This document shows positions 1 to 5,924 of a stretch of 5,942 nt of DNA, in pieces. A model generated the notes under the pieces. That model was given only the letters and a program-made list of their open reading frames with translations, was not told the origin of the DNA and ran no database searches. The DNA lies in the NCBI GenBank assembly GCA_007130545.1, contig SLSG01000102.1, positions 1-5,942 on the forward strand, given 5' to 3'. The position numbers and the translations under genes were made by a program. Source of the DNA: Bacteroidales bacterium. GTDB taxonomy: Bacteria; Bacteroidota; Bacteroidia; Bacteroidales; UBA7960. Numbering within the stretch: position 1 is the stretch's first letter; every line of letters starts with the position of its first letter.

Positions 1-2510
1 ATTTTGAACAGCTTACAGACTATGAGGGCAAGGACCTTTGGCCGACCATTGACCGGACCGGCAGGCTGTATATCGCATCCGACCAGTACAATGATGAATA
101 CAACCTGTACCGCCTGGATGGAGGCGAAAAAACCATCCTGACCAGGTTTGATACTTCGATAGGCAGGCCGCAGGTGAGTGCTGACGGACAAAAAATTGTG
201 TTTGAAAGGGATTATGAGCTGGTGGTCTATGACGTGGAAAGCGGGCAGATCAGTGTGCCAGAGATCAGGTTGTCAAGCAAAAACACCCTTCCACTTGAAC
301 AATCATTTGAAGTAAAGGGCAATATCACCTGGTTCGACGTATCCCCCGATAAAAAGAAGCTGGCATTTGTCTCCAGGGGGGAATTATTTGTGTCGGATGC
401 AGAAGGAAAATTTGTCCGACAACTGCACACAGACCCTAAGGAGAGGGTGCTTGAGGTGGCCTGGGATGCGGACAACAAGACCTTGTTTTACACCCGTACA
501 AGGGACGGTTGGGCCAATCTTTTCAGTATTCCGGCAGACGGGAGCGGGACGGAAAGGCAGATTGAACAAGCAGATGCCAACAGCCGGCTGCTCATCCTGA
601 ACCACGATCGCAGCAAAGGGGTTTACCTGAGCGGGCGAAACGAAGTGAAAATATTGGATCTGAAAGCACAGCTTACAAGCCTGATTGCCACCGATGAACT
701 CTGGGGTTTTCAGAATTCCGCCCCGGGCTTTTCTCCGGATGGCAGCCATGTGTTCTTTACGGCTTACCGTAATTTTGAGCAAAACATCATGGTCCATAGT
801 CTGGAAAGCGGGGAAACCTTTGCACTGACACAAACCGGAGTTTCGGAACGAACGCCTTCCTGGTCGCCCTGCGGACGGTATGTGTATTTTGTGTCGGACA
901 GGCAGCAACCGAACTACCCGAGGGGGAATACCGAGGACCGCATTTACCGTATCCCGATTTATCGTTTTGCACCGGAGCTCAGGTCAGAGAAATTCGACCA
1001 ATTATTTTCTGAAGAGAGGAAAAACGACACCCTTCCCCCGCAGATCCGTTTCGACCTGGAGGGGATAGCCGAACGCTGGGAAGAAATCCGGGTTGCAGGA
1101 GTTGGCCGGCAGTGGCTGCCGCAGGTGTTCCGCATCAAGGGAACGGATGTGCTGTTCTTCGCGTCCAACCACGACAAGGGAGATTGGGGATTGTGGAAGC
1201 TGGAGCAAAAACCCTTTGAGACCAACCGCCCGGTGCGTATCGAAGGGGCACAGACGGGCATGAACCCCAGGCTGGTCAGTGCCGGAGATGAGCTGTTTGT
1301 GCTCGCCGGAGGAAATATTCAAAAGCTGAACCTCAACAGCAACCGCATGGAAGCGGTGGAGATATCCCATGTGTTTTCAAGGAATCTGGAAAATGAATTT
1401 TCGCAAATCTTCTTTGAGACATGGACCGCCCTTGACGAAAACTTCTATGAAGCGGATTTCCATGGAGTGGACTGGCAGGGGATGCGTGAGCGCTACAGCC
1501 GACATCTGCCGTTTGTGCGCAATCGGGAGAACCTTCGAAGGCTGACCAACGACATGCTGGGCGAGTTGAACTCTTCGCATATGGGATTCAGCAGCAGTGG
1601 TGATGAGGAAAAACCATTTTATTCAGCGGTGAGCACGGAAACGGGACTGGTTTTTGAAAACGGCGACCCCTTCCGGGTTAAGCGGGTAATCGCCCGCAGC
1701 AACCTGGACCTGACGGAGACCCCGGTGAAGTCCGGGGACGTGCTGATTTCGGTCAATGGGCGCAAGGTGCAGGATGGAACAGACCGGAACCATTATTTCT
1801 ACTTCCCGAAGCGGCCCACTGAACTCGTCATGGAATTTATGCGTGACGGTCAAGCCATGGAAGTCAGGATGGAGCCCCATCACCCTGGCCAGATAAGTGA
1901 CCTGCTCTACGATGAATGGATAGCGGAGAATCGCCGTTATGTGGGTGAGATGACAGATGACCGGGTGGCTTATGTGTTCATGAAAGACATGGGCGCAGGC
2001 TCCCTGAACCGTTTTCTGATAGACATGACCAGCCACGCTTTGGATAAAGAGGCCCTGATTCTGGATGTTCGTTTTAACCGCGGTGGGAATGTACATGACG
2101 ACGTGCTTCAGTTCCTCTCCCAGCGTCCTTACATGACCTGGAAGTATCGTGGCGGCAGCCAGTCACCCCAGCCGAATTTCTCACCATCGGGCAACCCGAT
2201 GGTGCTGCTGATCAATGAGCGCAGCCTGAGTGACGCGGAGATGACTGCAGAGGGCTTCCGCAGACTCGAACTGGGACCCATTGTCGGAACGGAAACATAC
2301 AGATGGATTATTTTTACCTCCGGAAAGCAGATGGTAGACGGGTCTTTCTGCCGGCTTCCGGCCTGGGGTTGTTATACACTGGACGGGGAGAACCTGGAAT
2401 TCACCGGCGTGGCCCCGGATATCCCGTTGCATAATACATTTGAGGACCGGCTGTTGGAAAGGGATCCACAACTGGACCGGGCCATCCAGGAAGTATTGGA
2501 AGCATTGTAA
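1..2510 (+). CDS. Tricorn-type protease, S41 family, with beta-propeller and PDZ domains (5'-truncated)
   Basis: The reading frame is open from base 3 to the TAA at 2508-2510 (835 residues) with no start in a plausible place, so the N-terminus, including any signal peptide, lies outside the window; the GTG at 174 is an internal codon. Residues are numbered from base 3. Residues 1 to about 290 hold WD40-like PD40 propeller blades, recognisable by repeats such as SPDGSHVFF and SPCGRYVYF. A second propeller-like stretch covers about 360-460. A tricorn core domain follows, ending in the Ser-His pair S525-H526 (codons 1575-1580). A PDZ-like domain spans about 545-625, and the S41 catalytic domain fills the rest. 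There I see the GG of the oxyanion region (694-695), nucleophile candidate S743 followed by D744 (codon 2229), and E799 in LEFTGVAPD (codon 2397). By tricorn homology the Ser/His/Ser/Glu tetrad is complete, so the enzyme is probably active. Bacteroidota relatives are usually exported and roughly 1,050-1,100 residues, so about a fifth to a quarter is missing. Substrate is unknown. Confidence 0.93.
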   Translation, partial: FEQLTDYEGKDLWPTIDRTGRLYIASDQYNDEYNLYRLDGGEKTILTRFDTSIGRPQVSADGQKIVFERDYELVVYDVESGQISVPEIRLSSKNTLPLEQSFEVKGNITWFDVSPDKKKLAFVSRGELFVSDAEGKFVRQLHTDPKERVLEVAWDADNKTLFYTRTRDGWANLFSIPADGSGTERQIEQADANSRLLILNHDRSKGVYLSGRNEVKILDLKAQLTSLIATDELWGFQNSAPGFSPDGSHVFFTAYRNFEQNIMVHSLESGETFALTQTGVSERTPSWSPCGRYVYFVSDRQQPNYPRGNTEDRIYRIPIYRFAPELRSEKFDQLFSEERKNDTLPPQIRFDLEGIAERWEEIRVAGVGRQWLPQVFRIKGTDVLFFASNHDKGDWGLWKLEQKPFETNRPVRIEGAQTGMNPRLVSAGDELFVLAGGNIQKLNLNSNRMEAVEISHVFSRNLENEFSQIFFETWTALDENFYEADFHGVDWQGMRERYSRHLPFVRNRENLRRLTNDMLGELNSSHMGFSSSGDEEKPFYSAVSTETGLVFENGDPFRVKRVIARSNLDLTETPVKSGDVLISVNGRKVQDGTDRNHYFYFPKRPTELVMEFMRDGQAMEVRMEPHHPGQISDLLYDEWIAENRRYVGEMTDDRVAYVFMKDMGAGSLNRFLIDMTSHALDKEALILDVRFNRGGNVHDDVLQFLSQRPYMTWKYRGGSQSPQPNFSPSGNPMVLLINERSLSDAEMTAEGFRRLELGPIVGTETYRWIIFTSGKQMVDGSFCRLPAWGCYTLDGENLEFTGVAPDIPLHNTFEDRLLERDPQLDRAIQEVLEAL

Positions 2511-2550
2511 ACTGCGGCCGGAATTAATGGACAGCGGTTGACAAACCGGG

Positions 2551-3042
2551 TCACCGGGGGAATTCCACAACCTCCAGGTCTTTTACGCGCTCACCGTCCA
2601 CAACGAAGCGGACCATCGTAATGGCCTTGTGGAACCCGGACCTGCCTGCTGCCCCGGGATTGATGTACAGCAGGCTGTGGCGTTTGTCGTATTGGATCTT
2701 CAGGATATGTGAATGCCCTGCAATGAAAAGCCGGGGCCGGGTAGTCCGAATGTGAGACAAGGCTTTCGGGGAATAATTGCCGGGGTATCCCCCGATGTGC
2801 ATCATCAGCACATCCAGTTGCTCGCATTGAAAACGAAGGATTTCCGGATGCAAATGCCGGATGTCCTGTCCGTCTATATTGCCATGCACCCCCTTAAGTG
2901 TGCAAATGGCAGCAAGTCCGTCAACCACCCCCATATGGCCAAAATCACCGGCATGCCAGATCTCGTCGCATTGGCCAAAGATCCGGGGCAGGTCCGGGTG
3001 CAGGTAAGCATGTGTATCCGATAACAGTCCGATTCTCTTCAT
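2551..3042 (-). CDS. YfcE/MJ0936-type metallophosphoesterase
   Basis: This 163-residue protein is a compact calcineurin-like phosphoesterase of the YfcE/MJ0936 type, probably a cytosolic di-metal phosphodiesterase. The metal-binding motifs appear in order: D9-x-H11 in SDTH, D33 in HAGDF, N55 in GVHGNID, H82 in the MMHIGG strand, and the G109-H-S-H112 motif, followed by NPGA at 128-131. All expected ligands are present and the length is normal for the family. Family members hydrolyse model phosphodiesters, but the physiological substrate is generally unknown and cannot be read from this sequence. The start is the ATG at 3042-3040, which places the first beta strand directly at the N-terminus as expected. 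No Shine-Dalgarno sequence is obvious; a perfect 13-bp palindrome directly abuts the start codon. The gene is convergent with the upstream protease (40-bp gap) and divergent from hpt (136-bp gap), so it is probably transcribed alone. Confidence 0.93.
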   Translation of the reverse strand: MKRIGLLSDTHAYLHPDLPRIFGQCDEIWHAGDFGHMGVVDGLAAICTLKGVHGNIDGQDIRHLHPEILRFQCEQLDVLMMHIGGYPGNYSPKALSHIRTTRPRLFIAGHSHILKIQYDKRHSLLYINPGAAGRSGFHKAITMVRFVVDGERVKDLEVVEFPR

Positions 3043-3055
3043 GGAAATAATTTCC
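3043..3055. repeat. 13-bp perfect palindrome abutting the phosphoesterase start codon
   Basis: GGAAATAATTTCC is perfectly dyad-symmetric (6-bp arms around a central A/T). It occupies the position of the ribosome-binding region, immediately before the ATG of the minus-strand phosphoesterase. It could be an operator or could form a small RNA hairpin over the initiation site. A palindrome this short may also arise by chance, so no function is assigned. Confidence 0.35.
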
Positions 3056-3100
3056 GAAACATTTTATTAATTCACAATTTGTTTATATTTTTCACGATTA

Positions 3101-3135
3101 TTTGGGGCCAATGACGGGGCTTTGCCTTAAATTTG
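3101..3135 (+). promoter_or_regulatory. Candidate Bacteroidota-type promoter for hpt-adk-obg
   Basis: TAAATTTG at 3128-3135 matches the Bacteroidota -7 consensus TAnnTTTG exactly. A TTTG at 3101-3104 could serve as the -33 element, although its 23-bp spacing is a little longer than the usual 19-21 bp, so that part is weaker. Transcription would begin around 3140-3143, giving an untranslated leader of roughly 36-40 bases before the ATG at 3179. Confidence 0.55.
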
Positions 3136-3162
3136 CAAATACGCGGGACATTGGACCCCAAA
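3101..3162. repeat. Imperfect inverted repeat flanking the hpt promoter
   Basis: The left arm TTTGGGGCCAATG (3101-3113) is the reverse complement of the right arm CATTGGACCCCAAA (3149-3162), apart from one extra A at 3155. That gives 13 paired bases and a single bulge. The 35 bp between the arms contain the TAAATTTG promoter box (3128-3135) and a 10-bp palindrome ATTTGCAAAT (3131-3140) that sits close to the centre of the larger dyad. The right arm ends four bases before the AAGGA ribosome-binding sequence of hpt. Possible roles are a two-site operator for a dimeric regulator or, if a transcript starts further upstream, an RNA stem next to the hpt initiation region. No U-tract follows on either strand, which argues against a terminator. 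Confidence 0.6.
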
Positions 3163-3165
3163 ATT

Positions 3166-3170
3166 AAGGA
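3166..3170 (+). promoter_or_regulatory. Shine-Dalgarno-like site of hpt
   Basis: AAGGA lies eight bases before the ATG at 3179 and supports that start. It is the clearest ribosome-binding sequence in the window; the other starts show little or none, as is common in Bacteroidota. Confidence 0.55.
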
Positions 3171-3178
3171 TTCTCAGC

Positions 3179-3715
3179 ATGGACCGGGTAAAAATTCTGG
3201 ATAAGACATTTGAAAAAAACATCGGGCACGAGCGGATCCTTGAAGCCGTGGAAAAGCTTGGCAGGGAAATTTATGCCGATGTGGGCGATTCCGTGCCCTT
3301 GTTTCTGTGTGTCCTGAACGGGTCCTTCATGTTTGCCGGGGACCTGTTCAAGGTTTATGCGGGTCCCTGTGAGATCAGTTTCATCAAACTGGCATCCTAT
3401 CGCGGAACAGCGACCACAGAGGAGGTCAAGACAGTAATCGGGCTTAACGAGGACATCAAGGGCAGGGATGTGATCATCCTGGAAGACATCATCGATACGG
3501 GGATCACCATCAGTCATCTGGTAACCGACCTGAAGGCATACACCCCGAAGTCCCTGAAGATCGCCACATTGTTGCTGAAGCCGGATGCCCTGAGAAGTGA
3601 GATCACCCCGGATTATGTGGGGCTGGAGATCCCGAATGACTTTATTGTCGGATACGGCCTGGACTACAATGGTTTCGGAAGAAACCTGAAAGATATTTAC
3701 AAGATCGTAGAATAA
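3179..3715 (+). CDS. hpt: Hypoxanthine (guanine) phosphoribosyltransferase
   Basis: Hpt is the cytosolic purine-salvage enzyme that joins hypoxanthine (and usually guanine) to PRPP, giving IMP or GMP plus pyrophosphate. The 178-residue length is typical. The PRPP-binding signature is VIILEDIIDTGIT at residues 98-110, with the acidic pair E102-D103. The N-terminal LNGSFMF at 46-52 corresponds to the conserved loop with a non-proline cis peptide. The flexible-loop region carries SYRGT at 73-77. The C-terminal segment IVGYGLDYNGFGRNL holds the Asp that contacts Mg-pyrophosphate and the aromatic/Arg residues near the purine. No key residue is missing. The ATG at 3179 is backed by AAGGA eight bases upstream and by the expected N-terminal helix. 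It is the first gene of the hpt-adk-obg operon, with a Bacteroidota-type promoter box upstream. Confidence 0.96.
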   Translation: MDRVKILDKTFEKNIGHERILEAVEKLGREIYADVGDSVPLFLCVLNGSFMFAGDLFKVYAGPCEISFIKLASYRGTATTEEVKTVIGLNEDIKGRDVIILEDIIDTGITISHLVTDLKAYTPKSLKIATLLLKPDALRSEITPDYVGLEIPNDFIVGYGLDYNGFGRNLKDIYKIVE

Positions 3716-3751
3716 ACCTTGCAAAAGCCCTGAGGGCAAAACGAAAGCCAT

Positions 3752-4330
3752 ATGCTAAACCTTATCATTTTTGGCCCCCCCGGCTCAGGGAAAGGCACAC
3801 AGTCTGCAAAGATCGTCGAGAAATACAAGGTAACCCATATCTCGACCGGGGACCTGCTCCGCGATGAAATGGAAAAAAAGACCCCGCTCGGGGAGGAAGT
3901 GCGGGGCTATATCGACAAGGGCATGCTGGTGCCCGATGATATTGTCATCAGGGAGCTGCAGGAAACCGCCGAAAGGCATATGGACACCCCCGGCTTCATC
4001 TTTGATGGCTTTCCGCGCACCATTGTCCAGGCTGAGATGCTGGATAAGATGATGGAGGAACGTGGCATACCAATCAACCTGGTCATTTCGGTGGATGTGG
4101 ATGAGCAGGAGCTGTTCAAGCGCCTGATGGGAAGGGCTGAAGACTCCGGACGCTCTGATGACAACGAGGAAATCATCTGGAAAAGGATTGAGGTGTATAA
4201 AAGCCAGACCCTGCCACTGCTCGCCTACTACCGCAAACAGGGCAAGGTGGCTTCGATAAACGGCATGGAACCGGTTGAGGAGGTCTTTGAAAACATCTCC
4301 CATGCCATTGACAGCCTGATGGCCGTATGA
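3752..4330 (+). CDS. adk: Adenylate kinase (short-LID form)
   Basis: Adenylate kinase interconverts ATP + AMP and 2 ADP in the cytosol and is normally essential for adenylate homeostasis. The 192-residue protein shows the P-loop GPPGSGKGTQ at 8-17, the AMP-binding segment STGDLLR at 31-37, and DGFPRT at 85-90. LID-side residues include R124 and R128, then GRSDD around 133-137 and R145. The LID is the short type, without the long zinc- or beta-hairpin insertion of the E. coli enzyme, which explains the length. The gene starts 36 bp after hpt. That gap holds a small perfect palindrome, GCCCTGAGGGC (3727-3737), but no U-tract, so read-through from hpt is expected. Its TGA stop overlaps the obg start as ATGA, which suggests translational coupling. 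Confidence 0.97.
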   Translation: MLNLIIFGPPGSGKGTQSAKIVEKYKVTHISTGDLLRDEMEKKTPLGEEVRGYIDKGMLVPDDIVIRELQETAERHMDTPGFIFDGFPRTIVQAEMLDKMMEERGIPINLVISVDVDEQELFKRLMGRAEDSGRSDDNEEIIWKRIEVYKSQTLPLLAYYRKQGKVASINGMEPVEEVFENISHAIDSLMAV

Positions 4331-5331
4331 ATGCCAATTTCATAGATTATGTAAAGGTTTTTTGCCGGTCAGGCAAAGGCGGGGCAGGTTCTGCGCATCT
4401 GCGCCGGGAAAAGTATATCCCCAAAGGGGGCCCCGATGGCGGGGACGGGGGCAGGGGCGGACATGTGATCATAAGAGGGAACCGTAACCTCTGGACCTTG
4501 CTGCATCTCAGGTATACGAGGCATGTAATGGCCCAGCCGGGAGGCGGTGGCGGCAAACAGCAGAGTTCTGGAGCTGCCGGCAAGGATGCCATCATTGAAG
4601 TGCCGCTGGGCACTGTGATGAAAAACGGGGAAACGGGGGAGACCATATCGGAGATCACCCTGCATGAACAGGAGTATGTTTTGGTCAAAGGTGGCCGCGG
4701 CGGACTCGGGAACACCCATTTCAAATCCAGTACCAGGCAAACCCCGCGTTTCGCCCAGCCGGGCGAGCCGGGACAGGAACTCCAGGTGGTGTTTGAACTG
4801 AAGGTGCTGGCAGACGTGGGACTTGTGGGCTTTCCCAATGCGGGGAAATCAACCCTGTTATCGGTGGTCTCTGCAGCCAAACCCGAAATTGCCGAATACC
4901 CCTTCACCACCCTGGTACCCAACCTGGGAATGGTAAGCTACCGGGACCAGCAAAGCTTTGTGATGGCAGACATACCCGGCATCATTGAAGGGGCACACCA
5001 GGGGAAAGGACTCGGACACCGGTTTTTGAGGCACATAGAACGGAATGCCTTGCTGCTGTTTATGGTTCCATCCGACGCTGAGGATATAAAAAAGGAATAC
5101 CTGGTGCTGCTGAATGAACTTCAGCAGTATAACCCGGAGCTGCTTGACAAAAAAAGACTGCTGGCCATCAGCAAATGTGATCTGGTCGGGGAGGGAGACC
5201 TTGAAAAGCTGAAAAAGAAAATCCGAAGGGCATTGCCTGACGTGCCGTGCATACTGATATCCTCCCATACCACGATGGGGATTGTACACCTGAAAGACAC
5301 CCTCTGGAAAATGATGAATGAAGGGGATTAG
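4327..5331 (+). CDS. obg: Obg-family GTPase (ribosome assembly)
   Basis: Obg/CgtA GTPases bind the large ribosomal subunit, act in its late assembly, and respond to guanine nucleotides including ppGpp. This 334-residue protein has the glycine-rich Obg fold at about 1-160 (GGPDGGDGGRGG at 34-45, a PGGGGG stretch near 71-76, KGGRGGLGN further on). The G domain follows: G1 GFPNAGKST at 168-176, the switch I YPFTT segment, G3 DIPG at 215-218 followed by GIIEGAHQGKGLG, G4 SKCD at 282-285, and G5 ISSH at 311-314. The G4 motif departs from canonical NKxD in having Ser in place of Asn. Relatives in this phylum have TKxD there, as I recall, so this is probably a lineage trait. The C-terminal OCT domain of many Obg proteins is absent. 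The ATG at 4327 overlaps the adk stop (ATGA) and gives the expected N-terminus. The TAG stop overlaps the stop codon of the opposing gene. Confidence 0.97.
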   Translation: MNANFIDYVKVFCRSGKGGAGSAHLRREKYIPKGGPDGGDGGRGGHVIIRGNRNLWTLLHLRYTRHVMAQPGGGGGKQQSSGAAGKDAIIEVPLGTVMKNGETGETISEITLHEQEYVLVKGGRGGLGNTHFKSSTRQTPRFAQPGEPGQELQVVFELKVLADVGLVGFPNAGKSTLLSVVSAAKPEIAEYPFTTLVPNLGMVSYRDQQSFVMADIPGIIEGAHQGKGLGHRFLRHIERNALLLFMVPSDAEDIKKEYLVLLNELQQYNPELLDKKRLLAISKCDLVGEGDLEKLKKKIRRALPDVPCILISSHTTMGIVHLKDTLWKMMNEGD

Positions 5332-5789
5332 TAGCCGGATTCCTTCCCTTCGAATTTGGTCACTTCGACCTTGTATACACAAACATTGTTCACAGCAGGT
5401 GCATTGAATGAGAAATCCTGCCCTGTGTATTTCCGCATGATGATATTCAGCACCTTTTCCTTTTCTTCGTAATCCTCAATGAACACGACCTTTCCATGTG
5501 CAAGCACACTTCGGTACTTCATTCCGTAGCTGCAGGCCACGGGTTCATGGCGATGGAACAACTGGTGGTCGGTGCTGAAGACGACACATACTTCCCGGTT
5601 TTGTTTCAGGATGTCAATCTTTTTTCCCTCCGCAGCGGAATGAAGGTAAATCACCCCGTCATCGAACCCGAAGTTGAACGGCAGCACATAGGGTTTGCCT
5701 TCCAGGTCGACCATGCCCACATAGCAGGCCTCGCATTTATCAATAATGGACCTAATGTCCTCCGGTCTGCTGGTCATTCTGTTTGCCAT
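5328..5789 (-). CDS. Nim-like flavin split-barrel protein (pyridoxamine 5'-phosphate oxidase superfamily)
   Basis: The 153-residue protein belongs to the FMN-binding split-barrel group that includes the NimA-type 5-nitroimidazole reductases. Visible family features are GMVDLEGKPYVLPFNFGF at about 25-42, IYLHSAAEGKKIDIL at 47-61 (FMN-contact region), VCVVFSTDH at 67-75, and C86 with the MKYRSV motif at 90-95, followed by GKV and FIED. Position 88 is Tyr where I recall Trp in many relatives. Such proteins are small cytosolic flavoproteins, usually dimeric. Most members have unknown substrates, so nitroimidazole reduction should not be assumed and no resistance call is made. The start is the ATG at 5789-5787; a second Met at residue 5 is a possible alternative. 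No Shine-Dalgarno sequence is evident. A TAnnTTTG box lies 37 bp upstream. The gene is convergent with obg, and their stop codons overlap. Confidence 0.9.
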   Translation of the reverse strand: MANRMTSRPEDIRSIIDKCEACYVGMVDLEGKPYVLPFNFGFDDGVIYLHSAAEGKKIDILKQNREVCVVFSTDHQLFHRHEPVACSYGMKYRSVLAHGKVVFIEDYEEKEKVLNIIMRKYTGQDFSFNAPAVNNVCVYKVEVTKFEGKESGY

Positions 5790-5825
5790 AGCGCCGTAGA
5801 TTTATTACAAATCAATTTATTTTTA

Positions 5826-5833
5826 CAAACTTA
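5826..5833 (-). promoter_or_regulatory. Candidate -7 box for the flavin split-barrel gene
   Basis: Read on the minus strand this is TAAGTTTG, an exact match to the Bacteroidota TAnnTTTG box. A start of transcription near 5820 would give a leader of about 30 bases. No convincing TTTG/TTG -33 element is found at the usual distance, so support rests on the -7 box and its position. Confidence 0.45.
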
Positions 5834-5870
5834 TAAAAAAACCCTGTAAAACGCTCGGGAGATGGTTTTA

Positions 5871-5886
5871 AACTAAAATATTAGTT
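5871..5886. promoter_or_regulatory. 16-bp near-palindrome, candidate operator
   Basis: AACTAAAATATTAGTT pairs at seven of eight positions (arms AACTAA at 5871-5876 and TTAGTT at 5881-5886). It sits between the expected -33 and -7 positions of the rightmost plus-strand promoter, and its last base is the first base of the TATATTTG box. This is where a dimeric repressor would block RNA polymerase. The binding protein is not shown by the sequence. Confidence 0.4.
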
Positions 5887-5893
5887 ATATTTG
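5886..5893 (+). promoter_or_regulatory. Candidate -7 box for the gene starting at 5925
   Basis: TATATTTG matches TAnnTTTG exactly and lies 31 bp before the ATG at 5925. No clear TTG is seen at the -33 distance; the best candidate there is a TGGT at 5863-5866. A start of transcription near 5899 would leave a leader of about 25 bases. Confidence 0.5.
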
Positions 5894-5924
5894 ACGCAGC
5901 AGATTGGTCCCACAAACAGACTAA

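Noticed and set aside
174..176. GTG at 174 as start of the protease
   Set aside because: The same frame is open and homologous-looking from base 3, with propeller-type sequence before 174, so this codon is internal.
2535..2548. Hairpin CGGTT-GACA-AACCG between the convergent protease and phosphoesterase genes
   Set aside because: The stem is only 5 bp and no T-tract follows on either strand, so it is too weak to call a terminator.
3727..3737. GCCCTGAGGGC palindrome between hpt and adk
   Set aside because: As a hairpin it has only a 4-bp stem with a 3-base loop and no T-tract, so it is not called a terminator or attenuator.
3164..3751. 195-codon open frame on the minus strand covering hpt
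   Set aside because: It mirrors hpt, whose protein is unmistakable; the antisense translation shows no recognisable motif.
3785..4303. 172-codon minus-strand open frame opposite adk
   Set aside because: It lies wholly inside adk and has no family features or promoter of its own.
4347..4922. 191-codon minus-strand open frame opposite the Obg domain
   Set aside because: Its proline/serine-rich translation is the antisense of glycine-rich Obg codons, a familiar artefact.
5835..5859. Minus-strand CCC...GGG followed by seven Ts, resembling a terminator
   Set aside because: Only three base pairs form at the base of a 12-base loop, and no minus-strand gene ending here is visible.
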